From Deltaproteobacteria bacterium (GTDB taxonomy: Bacteria; Myxococcota_A; Polyangia; JAAYKL01): a DNA stretch of 48,647 bases. The position numbers were made by a program, and so were the translations under genes. Location: assembly GCA_029565915.1 (NCBI GenBank), contig JAKQNG010000272.1, positions 1 to 48,647 of the forward strand. Direction: 5' to 3'. Under the pieces are notes generated by a model. It did no database searches. It saw only the letters and a list, made by a program, of their open reading frames with translations, and was not told where the DNA came from. Positions 15,415 to 24,952 of this stretch are shown piece after piece (positions within the stretch are counted from its first letter, which is position 1; the number at the start of each line of letters is the position of its first letter).

Positions 15415-16038
15415 TCAGAGTCGGCGGTAGACGCCGATGACGACCCCCAGAAGCTGCATGGGGAGGAAGTCCTGACGCTTGACGAGGATGGTGGCGTGGT
15501 GGTCTCCAGCGGGGACGAAGCGGATGTGTTCTTTTTCCGGATGGTAGTAGCGGACCGCCGCGTTGTCGCCGAGGAGCGCCACGACGATATCGCCGTTTTC
15601 GGCGAACATCTGCTTGCGCACGAAGATGAAATCGCCGTTGTGGATACCCGCGTTGCGCATGGCGTCGCCGTTGACCCACATGCCGAATACTTCCTTGGCA
15701 CCGCCAATCAGAACCCGATCCACTGTGAGATAGTCTTCGATGTTCTGCTCGGACAGCACCGGCTGGCCCGCCGTCACTTTTCCCACAACAGGAATGCGTA
15801 CGTTGTCGTGGGGTTTCTTGTCGTCCACGTTGACCGGCCGCAGGGCGCGGGATTTCATGTCTTCGCGTTTCAGATAACCTTTTCGCTCCAGAGCGCGCAG
15901 ATGATCGTTGACACCATTTGTGGAGCGAATGCCCATGTGGTGGCCGATTTCGCGCAGCGTGGGAGGGTAACCTCGTTCGGTGATCGAACTGGTGATGTAG
16001 TCGAGAACTTTTTCCTGTCGCTTTGTCAATCCCTGCAT
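15415..16038 (-). CDS. lexA: LexA-type repressor lacking the Ser-Lys autocleavage dyad
   Basis: 207 residues from ATG 16038, with GGAGGAA upstream. The N-terminal winged helix is typical (LTKRQEKVLDYIT...PPTLREIG...STNGVNDHLRALERKG). The linker retains the Ala-Gly cleavage bond (VVGKVTAGQP, A90-G91). In the S24-like domain the nucleophile motif G-x-S-M reads G124-D-A126-M (codon GCC, 15661-15663), and the general-base Lys of VTVKR is R163 (codon CGC, 15550-15552). Canonical LexA represses SOS genes and self-cleaves on RecA filaments; this protein should bind DNA but not self-cleave. Both substitutions together argue against a sequencing error. It could be a paralogue beside a normal LexA. Confidence 0.9.
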   Translation of the reverse strand: MQGLTKRQEKVLDYITSSITERGYPPTLREIGHHMGIRSTNGVNDHLRALERKGYLKREDMKSRALRPVNVDDKKPHDNVRIPVVGKVTAGQPVLSEQNIEDYLTVDRVLIGGAKEVFGMWVNGDAMRNAGIHNGDFIFVRKQMFAENGDIVVALLGDNAAVRYYHPEKEHIRFVPAGDHHATILVKRQDFLPMQLLGVVIGVYRRL

Positions 16039-16090
16039 GCGAAAGCTTCCTCCGGATGGTGCGGTGTTCGTCGGGTTCGAAAGATGTCTC

Positions 16091-16120
16091 ATCGTACTGA
16101 ACAACGGTGCACGGAGTCAA
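16091..16120 (-). promoter_or_regulatory. Candidate promoter with overlapping LexA-box-like site upstream of lexA
   Basis: On the minus strand, TTGACT (16120-16115), an 18-base spacer and TACGAT (16096-16091) form a good sigma70 promoter, 52 bases before the start codon. The spacer holds GTGCACCGTTGTTCAGT (16112-16096), which matches 13 of 17 positions of the Myxococcus-type LexA box CTRHAMRYBYGTTCAGS as I recall it, including the whole GTTCAG half. Its position between -35 and -10 suits autorepression. Confidence 0.5.
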
Positions 16121-16142
16121 ATTGTTAGCATTCCGCACGCGG

Positions 16143-19100
16143 TTACGGATTGGATTGAGGGATTAGGTAAGAGATTCTGCGTGTATACAGTTGGTCCCGC
16201 GCCCGGGCGAAATCCAGAAAGCTGGAATAATGTTCAGGCATAATCCGCGAAGCGTGAAGCTCGTATTCGGCAAATACCGTAACGCCGCCGTCCTTCTGCG
16301 GCTCCATGACCACAGCAGCATCGCCGACGGCAAACCCTGAAATGCTCTGCACGTCGATGCGCGTGGGTTCGGTGGTCAGTTCGGCGCCGTCCGGCAGATC
16401 GACTGTCAGGATGAGGGTTGTCCGGTCATCGGTGGCGAGCACAAGAGGTGTCGTCCGTTCGGGAAGTCCCCCGATCTGCCGGGCCAGCTCCTGTGCAAAG
16501 GGCAATGAGATGGCGAATTGTTCCCCGTCCTTTGTGGCAAATCGGGGAATCGTCACCGAGTAGCTGAACGTCAGCGGCTTGTCGGGGCTCAGCAGGTTGA
16601 ACACCTCGAGTTCATCGAGTATCGCGCCGGGGGCTGACGCCGCGACGATTTGATCCTGGACCAGTGCTTTCCAGCCGGAGGGTGCGGTGCTGCCCAGCAT
16701 GTCGCGCCAGTACAGGGCGTGAACGCCGCCATAGCCGATAATGACGGTGCCTCTCGCGCTGCCGTCTCTATCCACGCGGAAGTCCGCAACGATGTTGGTG
16801 GCATCCAGCGCTGGTCGGCCGACACCGGTCTGCAGCGTATCGCAGGTTTCCATGAGAAGAGCGGGCTGGTTGCGCAGTGAGGGCGGAATGAAGCCGTAAG
16901 GTGCCCGATCCGCGTCCAGATACACCCAGTCCCCGTTGTCCACGAGAACCATGGTTTCCACGTGGCGATTCAGGTCCGGGAAGGACATGGCCGCGTGGTC
17001 TTCTTCCGCCGGGACCACCAGTGCGATGCGCGAATCGATGCCTCGTGCCGCGAGGAGTGTCTGGAACAGGCGGGCCCGGTTTCCGCGGCGGCGCCAGAAG
17101 ATATGGCTGCTCTCCTCGTGCAGGGCGGAGTCGTTTTCCACATTCCGGACCAGCCATTCGTAAAGGAGGGCTGCCTCCGCCCCTGTCGATGGGCGGGTTG
17201 CGCCGCCGGCAGAGAGGACCAGCCGATCAACAAACGCTTTCATCATCGGGTCGGGCCGGGTGCGATGGGCGAACAGGGAATGGACGCCGGCGCAGAGGTT
17301 CTCCGTTGTGGCGTTTGCGGTGACCCGCATGGACGGCAGGTATTCGGCGGCGACCGGCGCTCCCGGTTCCTCCCGGGCGGGTGAGAGGTTGCGCACCGAA
17401 AACGTCACGGCCTGCAGCTCACCAAGCTGGCGGATCTCCGGCGCCGGACAGTCCCCGCGCCCATCGAACTGCAGCGCCATGGATGCGGGTGCCAGCACCA
17501 CTGTTTCGGATCGTCGGAAGGCGCTGGAAAAATCGCGGAAATAGAATCGATCCGTGTCGAATCCGCCGGGAAAGAGGGTGGACCCCGGGACATACTGCAG
17601 GGATTCGAATTCCGCGAAGTCGCCTTCCTGAAGGCCGGGCAGCGACATGGAGGCTTTTCCATCGATGGGTTCCGGGGTCAGAATCTGTCCGTTTCGACGG
17701 ATGGTGCGCGCGGTCAGAATCTGCTCGCCGGGCGCAATCTCGATTTCGCCCCGGTCGGCGATGGCCGTCTGACTGCGGAGCTGGGCAATCCAGTGGGTGA
17801 GCGTCCAGCGGGACCCGGACGCACCAATCAGGTGAACGGTTCGATCCAGCACCCAGACGGATTCCTCATGGCCGGGCCACTCATCGGCCAGGTAGTCCCG
17901 GACCGCCGCGAGGCCGTCAATGCGGAATTCGTCCAGCAGGTGATTCTGTTCGAACAGCGCCTGCTCGAGGGTTCCTTCCGGATTGAGGGAAATGCCTTCT
18001 TCCAGCACCCGGGCTGCGCGTTCCAGTTGTTGCGCCGCGGCGTATGCCCGGGACAGGGACAGCCGGGAAGGGGTGTACCAGGGAAATCGATCCACCAGAG
18101 TCTCCAGGCGTCGGAGGCCGTTGTCAAACCGATCTGCGCGCATCCAGGCATCCGCGGCTTCGAGGGCGGCGTCGGGATCCATCGGCAGGGTCGCGGCAAT
18201 GCGATCCGCTGCCTGGGCCGCTTCGTCGAACCGCCCTGCGCGGGAGAGCTCCGTGACAATTTCCGGCGATGTCGCCCGGCACTGCGAAAGTCGCTGTGCG
18301 AGGCGGCGTGCGGGGCCCCATTCCCGGGCGTCCTGCGCGAGGAGGGTCTGCCATTCGACGATCTGACAGCTGCCCTTCAGCAGTGCCCCGGCCCGGGCCA
18401 CTGCCTCACGGGCTTCCTTTAATCGTCCTTCGCCGCGCAGCACATCGGCGGCGGCCAGATGGAGTTCCGGCTCGTCCGGTGAGTGCTGCAGGGCTTTGTG
18501 CAACATCCGCATGGCTCGCTCGGCGCGGCCCTCCGCCGTTTCGTGACGCGCGATGAGCAGCGCGGCCGGGTAAAGCGACGGCTCTTTTTCAAAGGCGGCT
18601 TCCATCAGCTGGCGCGCTTCGACATAGGCGATATCCGCTGGAAACCAGTCGGTTTCCAGATACAGGTCGGCGATGCGCACGGCATTGCGGGGCACGGAGC
18701 GATCCAGCGTTTCGGCCAGCGCCCAGGCGGCAGGCATGTCGCCCCACCAGGTGTAAATCTGGAGGAGAGCCTGTCGTCGGGATGCGGTATCCGCCTGTGG
18801 CAGCCGGGGACGTCCGATGGCATGGGCAGGGACAGGCGGCATTTTCCGGGTGTGAATCGTCGGGTCGATCAGTTCCACCGGACTGCCGGCGGACGTGAGG
18901 GCGGACAGGGAAAAAACAGGGTGCAGCTCCGGATGGGTCGTATGCACCGTCAGGCGGTGGACGCCTTTGTCCAGTCGGACATGGAACCACTGCACCGAGG
19001 GAGGACGTTCGGCGAGGATGCAGCGCGAGAAGACGGTGGTGCCGTCTACGATAACGTCGGCCTGTGCGTCGGTTTCGAGGCGAAAATGGACAGTGCGGGC

Positions 19101-19826
19101 ATCGGGCAGTGCGAATGCGGTGCGGGCCAGCATGGACGAGGCGCCTGGAAGTCCCGGATCCGGCGGGGAGATGTGGCACACGTCAAATTGGCGGGTTTCC
19201 ACGGGAACTGCCGACCGGCCGTGGCTGGGTGTGAAGGTGGACGGCCACTCGCCATCCGATGCGCGTTCGGCGGGGATGGCGCCCTCCGCGAAGTCCGGAT
19301 CGAAGGGACCGGCAATCTGCCAGCGGGACATGCAGCCCGTGGCAGCCAGGCGTCTCGCGGCCCGATCCCGGTTGCCCCGGTGGAGTGCCAGGGAAAAATA
19401 CAGTGTCCGCAGCTGAAAAAGGGCTTCGTGGGGCAGCTTCAGGCCGGGCATTTCCTTTTCGACAAAGGCGGAGATGCGTGCCGGGCCATCCGAAATCCGG
19501 TCCCGGATGGCCACTGTGGCCATGGCGGCCGCCACCGCTTCTGCTTCGTATCCCGGCTGCGCACCGGCGCGTCGCAGGACCTCCAGATATCCGCTGAACG
19601 CGTTTTCCGGTCGACCGGTGCTGTTGTACAGCTCGGCCAGCAGATAGGCCGCGCCGGGATCGGCGGATGCTTTCAGTTGCTGTTCCACGGCGGTCTGGTC
19701 GAGGCTCTGGAGCAAAGGGTCCGCCTCGCCAAGGGAACTGCCGGTCTGGACAGAATCTGTCTGACCCGCGCCGCAGGCCGTGCAGAAGAACAGCAGGACA
19801 GAGGCGATCACCATACACCGCGTCAT
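16143..19826 (-). CDS. Giant lipoprotein with TPR, DUF3857-like and degenerate transglutaminase-like domains
   Basis: 1227 residues from ATG 19826 (GAGGAAG upstream). It overlaps the stop of the upstream paralogue by 4 bases. Lipobox FCTAC (C18). After an N-terminal helical region comes a beta-sandwich block with WQIAGPFDP, then TPR-like helices (about residues 400-650), a DUF3857-like beta region (about 700-830), and a transglutaminase-like domain. There the Cys position (GDCKD in active relatives) reads GNRAR with R917, while H955 (NRHVETM) and D971 (YLDADR) remain. It cannot be a normal transglutaminase or protease. It probably acts in the periplasm or outer membrane; function unknown. Confidence 0.8.
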   Translation of the reverse strand: MTRCMVIASVLLFFCTACGAGQTDSVQTGSSLGEADPLLQSLDQTAVEQQLKASADPGAAYLLAELYNSTGRPENAFSGYLEVLRRAGAQPGYEAEAVAAAMATVAIRDRISDGPARISAFVEKEMPGLKLPHEALFQLRTLYFSLALHRGNRDRAARRLAATGCMSRWQIAGPFDPDFAEGAIPAERASDGEWPSTFTPSHGRSAVPVETRQFDVCHISPPDPGLPGASSMLARTAFALPDARTVHFRLETDAQADVIVDGTTVFSRCILAERPPSVQWFHVRLDKGVHRLTVHTTHPELHPVFSLSALTSAGSPVELIDPTIHTRKMPPVPAHAIGRPRLPQADTASRRQALLQIYTWWGDMPAAWALAETLDRSVPRNAVRIADLYLETDWFPADIAYVEARQLMEAAFEKEPSLYPAALLIARHETAEGRAERAMRMLHKALQHSPDEPELHLAAADVLRGEGRLKEAREAVARAGALLKGSCQIVEWQTLLAQDAREWGPARRLAQRLSQCRATSPEIVTELSRAGRFDEAAQAADRIAATLPMDPDAALEAADAWMRADRFDNGLRRLETLVDRFPWYTPSRLSLSRAYAAAQQLERAARVLEEGISLNPEGTLEQALFEQNHLLDEFRIDGLAAVRDYLADEWPGHEESVWVLDRTVHLIGASGSRWTLTHWIAQLRSQTAIADRGEIEIAPGEQILTARTIRRNGQILTPEPIDGKASMSLPGLQEGDFAEFESLQYVPGSTLFPGGFDTDRFYFRDFSSAFRRSETVVLAPASMALQFDGRGDCPAPEIRQLGELQAVTFSVRNLSPAREEPGAPVAAEYLPSMRVTANATTENLCAGVHSLFAHRTRPDPMMKAFVDRLVLSAGGATRPSTGAEAALLYEWLVRNVENDSALHEESSHIFWRRRGNRARLFQTLLAARGIDSRIALVVPAEEDHAAMSFPDLNRHVETMVLVDNGDWVYLDADRAPYGFIPPSLRNQPALLMETCDTLQTGVGRPALDATNIVADFRVDRDGSARGTVIIGYGGVHALYWRDMLGSTAPSGWKALVQDQIVAASAPGAILDELEVFNLLSPDKPLTFSYSVTIPRFATKDGEQFAISLPFAQELARQIGGLPERTTPLVLATDDRTTLILTVDLPDGAELTTEPTRIDVQSISGFAVGDAAVVMEPQKDGGVTVFAEYELHASRIMPEHYSSFLDFARARDQLYTRRISYLIPQSNP

Positions 19827-22800
19827 GGCTTCCTCAATGTCAGACGTCCGGCGAGGGCAGCGTCCACTTCGCGGCAGAAGCCGGCAAATTGTTTGTAGTC
19901 GTCCGGCAGAATGACCGGTTGGCGGATGGTGAACTCCCGTCGTACATGGACGCGCTTTCCATCCATCCGGACCTGCAGATCGAGGGAGCCGAAGGGCGTG
20001 GAGAGGGAGCTGGCGGGCGGCAGCGAATCGACGGTCCATCCGGCCGGGATTTCGATGACGGTGGTGACAATGCGGCGGGATGCGGGGCCGATTTCCAGCG
20101 GCAGCGTCCGGTGCGCAAGGGTGGCCCAGCGGGTGGTCAGGTCCAGAGGCTGCCCCACGGGCAGGGTCATCGCGTTACCGGCAAGGGTTCCGAAGGCGGG
20201 AATCTGTGCGCGATAGCGCCATGCCGGGGATCGCCGGGTGTCTGCGAGGTCGCTGAACGATGCCTCTTCAACGCGGGCACCGGGATACTGACTGGAGAGC
20301 TGCGCTTCGATGATTTGTCGGCGATCACTGCCTGAGGCAAACGTGGCGCGGATTTCCGGCGCAAATCCCGGTCCGGACGCACTGGTTTCGGCCCGGAGAA
20401 AGGCGCTGCCATCCGCGCTGATGCGGTATTCATTGGTGGCCTGTAAAGTGCTGGCGGCGGCGTCGCTGAAGGGCGTGCGCACCACGTCCACCGCATCGGG
20501 TCGGATGGGCAGGGCCATGACGCCCTGATCGGCAAAGGGCAGTTCCCGGATGCCGTGGTATTTGGCAGTGCCGTCGAGCCACAGATCCAGCCCGGGCACG
20601 TGGGTGATCGCGTGGTCGAAGGCGGAGAGGGACGCTACCTCGCTGCGCAGGTCGCCCGCATGACGGGTGCGCACCAGCGCCACTTCCGCTTCGATGCCCG
20701 CGGCTTTGAGCAGGGAAACGAGCAGGGTGGCGGAATCCTTGCAGTCGCCGAAACCTCGGGACATGACCTGTGCGGCGGGATAGGGGCGATAGCCGTGGAT
20801 GCCGAACTCCAGCCCGACATAACGGAGATTGGTGATGAGCCAGTCGTAGATGGCCGCAACCTTTGCTTCGTCCGTGCGGGCACCGGCCGTGAGCCGAGCG
20901 GCGGTGCGGCGGATCGCGTCGTCCGCAGTGAGCTGGGGCAGTACCAGTCCGGCGTACCATTCGCGAACAGCCGCCCAGCCGGCCATGCTGGAGATGTGCA
21001 GGTATGGAATGCCGGTGGTGTCTCCCACGATGGCCGGTTCCAGGGGCACCCGCGGAATATCGGTGGCGCGGAAGAGATGGAGCCGGCTGTCCTCCGTGTC
21101 TGTTACCGACGAAACCAGGGTGGGAAGATGAGGGGGATCCGCGCGCAGGTCGAAGGTGATGGGTGCAATGACCGCGTAGTCCCAGCGGAGGGCGGGATAA
21201 CCGTCCGTCAGCCAGCTCACGTCACCGAAGTAGCTGCCCATGAGGGAGGTGCTGCCGATGTCGTCCACCCGGAAACGGTACTCGATGACGTCGCCCCGGT
21301 GCACGAACGGCAGCTCCACCACCTCGGCCCGGGTATCAAAATAGAGCCGGGACCAGGGCTGCGATGTTTCAACTTCACCCCGGGAAATCGCATTGTCCAC
21401 ACGGCCGTCCGCCCGGAACACCCTTGCTTCCAGTACGGTGACCTGTTCGAGGTCGGGAGAAAACGGCACACTGAACTGCTGCCAGTTTTTCGCAGCCTCC
21501 CGTGTGCCGATTTCCAGAACAATCTGGCTGAAGCGCGATGTCTGTCCGGAATCCAGCACCCGGATGACAGTGGTGTTGACAAGATATCGGGCGTCCTCCA
21601 CCTGCGCGGGTTGGCGGAGGGGAAGGAAATCTGCGGGTTCGATGACGAACGGTTCTTCAAACGGTCCGCCCGGGTCGAGGGAATGCAGGTAGTTCTGCAG
21701 TTGCCGGTCCTGGGGCTGCAGCGCGGCAGCGTCCTTCAGGAGGGAGAAGGCGTCGTTTCGCTCGGGCGTGGTGCGCAGGTAGAGGAGGCCCAGCGCTTTC
21801 CAGCACGCGGCATCGCCCGGTGACATGGCACAACGGCCTTCGAGCCGGCGCCTGGCACCATCCGAATCGCCGTTGCCTTCCTGCAGGGCCGACAGCTCGA
21901 TGTCGACGTCCATGTCGGGGATGGCCAGGGCATCGATGATGGCCAGTCGTGTCCGCAGGGCACGGCGACCCGAAAAGCTTGATTCCAGGCGCGCGGCAGC
22001 GGTCTGCAGGGCCATGTCGTCCGCGTACCAGCGCAGGGCTGCGCGGATGGCGGGCAGGGTCGATGCACGAAGGGGCATGTCCAGCAGGGCGCGGGCGGCG
22101 CAGCGCAGGAGCGAAGGGGGCGTGGATGCATCGGCGATCCACCTGCGGACCGCGTCGTGGAGCAGGGGATACTGTTCCCGTTTCTGCAGATCGTTCAACT
22201 GGAGGCATTGTATGTCCGGATCGTGTGGGGCCAGGGCGACCAGTCGATCCAGGGAGGCGCGATGGCTGTTCCAGCCAGGGGACTGCATTTCAAGGGAAGT
22301 GAGCGCCGCCAGCAATTCCGTGGTCTGTCCCTTTTGCTGCAGGGATGTTTCCAGGAGGCTGCGCTGGTCATTCACCCCCGCTTCCAGCCGGACGGGCAGC
22401 AGGCAGTGAACCGGGTTTGCGCTTTTCCGGCAGGCCCGGGCCGCCAGATCCGCGAAGGTTGATCGCTCTTTGTCCACCGCACCGGTCCGCAGGGCGAAGT
22501 CGACGAAGTCCGCCATGGCCTCCGCGCCCGCGCCCTTTGCCGTTGCCCGGCGTTCCAGCTCGGTGAGGGTGCCGGTGGCCGATGGGATGCGCGATGGACC
22601 GGGCTCGAGGAGTCGCACGCGCGGCGGTCTGCGAAAGACGCGTAAGGGACCATCACCGTTATCGATCCGGGCAAAGAAGGACATGGTTCCCGAATCGTCC
22701 GAGCACTGACGGACCGTCAGCAGGTTGTCCCCTCTTGTTGCGCGGAAGGTCATTCGATATCGCGCCGGATCGGCCTGTCCGTGGTGTTCGTCGCGGAGCA

Positions 22801-23428
22801 GCAGTTTGTCGTTCCAGTACACGACGGCGTCGCCGCCGGCACCGAAGTGCAGCGTCAGTGGGCCGTCCTTTTCAACGGACACCACCGTCTGGGCGAGGGT
22901 GCAGATGTCCGTATGAGGAGAGAACACGGCGCTGGTGTGCACTTCGCCAAATCGCGCGGTGTGCGGGCCGCCCTCGATGAGGCAGATGGTCCGGTCCGGA
23001 AAAGGAAGGCATCTGTCGCCGGCCGCCGGCGCGGCATCCAGCAGGTCACGGGGGATGGGCGTCGCTGTCCCGTTTTCGTTGCGGAAAGGTCCTGCGAACA
23101 GCCAGTCCGTGATGTAGCCCTGATCGTCGGCAAAGCGCCGCGCCGCGGGAATGTCTCCGGTCCACAGGGCGATGCGGGCCCGCGCAATGGCTATCCGCCG
23201 GGTCGCCGCTTCGGAGAGGGACGGAATCCGGGCTGCCTCCGTCATGCGGGCGAGGACAGGGCCTGCGCCGTTCCGGTGGTAGTCGTCGAGCATCTGCAGC
23301 ACCCGCAGTTCCGCCCCGGGGCCGGAGGGATCCTGTATCAGGAGCGCGAGGGGATCGGGGGTCTGCGCTGCTGCCAACCGGACTCCGGTGAAGGCGCACA
23401 GCCAGACCAGCAGGGAAGCGAATTTCAT
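19823..23428 (-). CDS. Giant exported DUF3857/transglutaminase-domain protein
   Basis: 1201 residues from ATG 23428, starting with a cleavable signal peptide (MKFASLLVWLCAFTGVRLAAA). The order is: N-terminal helical part, a beta-sandwich with DWLFAGPF, TPR-like helices (about residues 370-640), DUF3857 (about 660-800; SQIVLEIGTREAAKNWQQF, LPFVHRGDVIEYRFRV), and a transglutaminase-like domain with intact triad C896 (GFGDCKDSA), H939 (FDHAITH) and D952 (WLDGTAKY), then a C-terminal beta domain. DUF3857-transglutaminase proteins are exported and mostly uncharacterised. The downstream gene is a colinear paralogue that has lost the Cys, joined by an ATGA overlap. Confidence 0.83.
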   Translation of the reverse strand: MKFASLLVWLCAFTGVRLAAAQTPDPLALLIQDPSGPGAELRVLQMLDDYHRNGAGPVLARMTEAARIPSLSEAATRRIAIARARIALWTGDIPAARRFADDQGYITDWLFAGPFRNENGTATPIPRDLLDAAPAAGDRCLPFPDRTICLIEGGPHTARFGEVHTSAVFSPHTDICTLAQTVVSVEKDGPLTLHFGAGGDAVVYWNDKLLLRDEHHGQADPARYRMTFRATRGDNLLTVRQCSDDSGTMSFFARIDNGDGPLRVFRRPPRVRLLEPGPSRIPSATGTLTELERRATAKGAGAEAMADFVDFALRTGAVDKERSTFADLAARACRKSANPVHCLLPVRLEAGVNDQRSLLETSLQQKGQTTELLAALTSLEMQSPGWNSHRASLDRLVALAPHDPDIQCLQLNDLQKREQYPLLHDAVRRWIADASTPPSLLRCAARALLDMPLRASTLPAIRAALRWYADDMALQTAAARLESSFSGRRALRTRLAIIDALAIPDMDVDIELSALQEGNGDSDGARRRLEGRCAMSPGDAACWKALGLLYLRTTPERNDAFSLLKDAAALQPQDRQLQNYLHSLDPGGPFEEPFVIEPADFLPLRQPAQVEDARYLVNTTVIRVLDSGQTSRFSQIVLEIGTREAAKNWQQFSVPFSPDLEQVTVLEARVFRADGRVDNAISRGEVETSQPWSRLYFDTRAEVVELPFVHRGDVIEYRFRVDDIGSTSLMGSYFGDVSWLTDGYPALRWDYAVIAPITFDLRADPPHLPTLVSSVTDTEDSRLHLFRATDIPRVPLEPAIVGDTTGIPYLHISSMAGWAAVREWYAGLVLPQLTADDAIRRTAARLTAGARTDEAKVAAIYDWLITNLRYVGLEFGIHGYRPYPAAQVMSRGFGDCKDSATLLVSLLKAAGIEAEVALVRTRHAGDLRSEVASLSAFDHAITHVPGLDLWLDGTAKYHGIRELPFADQGVMALPIRPDAVDVVRTPFSDAAASTLQATNEYRISADGSAFLRAETSASGPGFAPEIRATFASGSDRRQIIEAQLSSQYPGARVEEASFSDLADTRRSPAWRYRAQIPAFGTLAGNAMTLPVGQPLDLTTRWATLAHRTLPLEIGPASRRIVTTVIEIPAGWTVDSLPPASSLSTPFGSLDLQVRMDGKRVHVRREFTIRQPVILPDDYKQFAGFCREVDAALAGRLTLRKP

Positions 23429-23495
23429 TCCGGTTTTGTATGACGGCTGTGGAAGTCGGTCAAGGTTCGCCTGTCCAGGACCATCTGGAGAGTTG

Positions 23496-23501
23496 TATAA
23501 T
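23496..23501 (+). promoter_or_regulatory. Candidate -10 box upstream of the glycosidase-like lipoprotein gene
   Basis: A perfect TATAAT lies 48 bases before the start codon at 23550, with only a weak -35 (TGTCCA) upstream. Between it and the GGGGGA ribosome-binding site, GGCCC-GGAA-GGGCC (23518-23531) forms a 5-bp stem with a GNRA-type loop in the presumed leader. Confidence 0.4.
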
Positions 23502-23549
23502 GCAATGGACCACAACCGGCCCGGAAGGGCCTGACATCGGGGGATTGAT

Positions 23550-24872
23550 ATGTACTGGAAAATGGTTCTGCTCATGGGCTTCGCTTTCGTGTCGCTGCAA
23601 TGGGGCTGCGGTGATTCGTCATCGCCTTCGGACGCGGACAGTGACGCCGATACCGACAGCGATGCCGATACCGACCCGGACACCGATGCTGACTACCTGC
23701 CCGGCGACGCGTTTGCTCCGTGGGAGGGAGGCCCGGACTACTACGCGCAGTGGGATAGCGGTCCGCCGGCATATCCGTCGTTTTTTCCCATCGCCGTGTG
23801 GCTCCAGACGCCGGAGGCCGCATCCACCGCCGGGCAGTATCGCGACATCGGCATCAATATGCACATCGGGTTGTGGGAAGGCCCCACCGAAGACCAGCTC
23901 CTCGCCGCAGCAGCACTGCCGACGATGGTCATCGCTTCCCAGAACGAAGTCGGGCTCACTTCGGACAACGCGGATATCATCAAAGCGTGGTTACAGCTCG
24001 ACGAGCCGGATAACGCCCAGAACGGCACAGAGGACCCCATGCCCCCTGCGGACGTGATCGCTGAATATGATGCGATGGTTGCGGCCGATGATAGGCGGCC
24101 CGTGTATCTGAACCTCGGCCAGGGCGTTGCCGCGGACACATGGTACGGACGCGGCAATCGGACCAACCACCCTGAGGACTATATCGAATATGTCGAGGCC
24201 GGGGACATCCTGAGTTTTGACATTTATCCGATGAATGTCTTTCCGGCTGAGGATTCCGCAGCGGATTGGAAAAAGGCGTTTCACGACGAGGTGGCGCAGC
24301 ATATCTGGTATGTGGCCAAAGGCGTGGATCGCCTGCGCGAGTGGGTGAATTACGAAAAACCGGTCTGGTTCTGGGTTGAGACCACCAATTTCAACGGCGA
24401 AGAGGGCTTTGCGCTGACCCCCGGGATCACCCGGGCCGAGGTATGGATGGGGCTCATCCACGGTGCGCGCGGCGTCGGTTACTTCTGCCACGTGTTCGAG
24501 CCGTCGTTCATCGAGGCCGGCCTCCTCGCCGATGAGGCCATGGTTGAGGGCGTCCGGGCGATCAACGCCCAGATCACGGAGCTTGCGGCGGTTCTCAATA
24601 CGAGGAGCGTTTCGAACGGCGTAACCGTCACATCGAGCAATGCCGATGTGCCCATCGACACGATGGTCAAGCGCCATGCCGGCGTTACGTATCTCTTTGC
24701 AGTCTCGATGCGCGCCGGGGCCACAACGGCATCTTTTGCGCTGCGCGATTTTGAAGGCACCGCGACCGTTAACGTGCTTGGCGAGGACCGCATCCTCAGC
24801 GCCACTGACGGCGCGTTCGAAGACGCCTTTACCGACTTTTCGGTGCATCTCTACAGCGTCGCAAATCCTTGA
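23550..24872 (+). CDS. Lipoprotein with TIM-barrel glycosidase-like domain and Asp-rich linker
   Basis: 440 residues. Signal with lipobox-like LQWGC (C20), then an Asp/Thr/Ser linker (about residues 29-48). The main domain starts at FFPIAVWLQTP and has the strand order of a (beta/alpha)8 glycosidase: NMHIGLWEG, IKAWLQLDEPD (E152), RPVYLNLGQG, DILSFDIYPM and PVWFWVETTNF (E277), with AVWMGLIHGARGVGYF late in the barrel. E152 and E277 are plausible acid/base and nucleophile of a clan GH-A enzyme, by position only. A small beta domain closes the protein. The family and substrate are not identified. It is divergent from the transglutaminase pair. Confidence 0.75.
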   Translation: MYWKMVLLMGFAFVSLQWGCGDSSSPSDADSDADTDSDADTDPDTDADYLPGDAFAPWEGGPDYYAQWDSGPPAYPSFFPIAVWLQTPEAASTAGQYRDIGINMHIGLWEGPTEDQLLAAAALPTMVIASQNEVGLTSDNADIIKAWLQLDEPDNAQNGTEDPMPPADVIAEYDAMVAADDRRPVYLNLGQGVAADTWYGRGNRTNHPEDYIEYVEAGDILSFDIYPMNVFPAEDSAADWKKAFHDEVAQHIWYVAKGVDRLREWVNYEKPVWFWVETTNFNGEEGFALTPGITRAEVWMGLIHGARGVGYFCHVFEPSFIEAGLLADEAMVEGVRAINAQITELAAVLNTRSVSNGVTVTSSNADVPIDTMVKRHAGVTYLFAVSMRAGATTASFALRDFEGTATVNVLGEDRILSATDGAFEDAFTDFSVHLYSVANP

Positions 24873-24952
24873 GCGGGTACGACTGCGGCAACGCCAGTGG
24901 TTTGACGCACCCGGTGGCGAGCCTCCATCCGAACGCATCGGACCAATACGAT

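Noticed and set aside
18483-19898. 471-codon plus-strand open frame
   Set aside because: It is antisense to the lipoprotein paralogue, which has a lipobox, ribosome-binding site and coupling to its neighbour.
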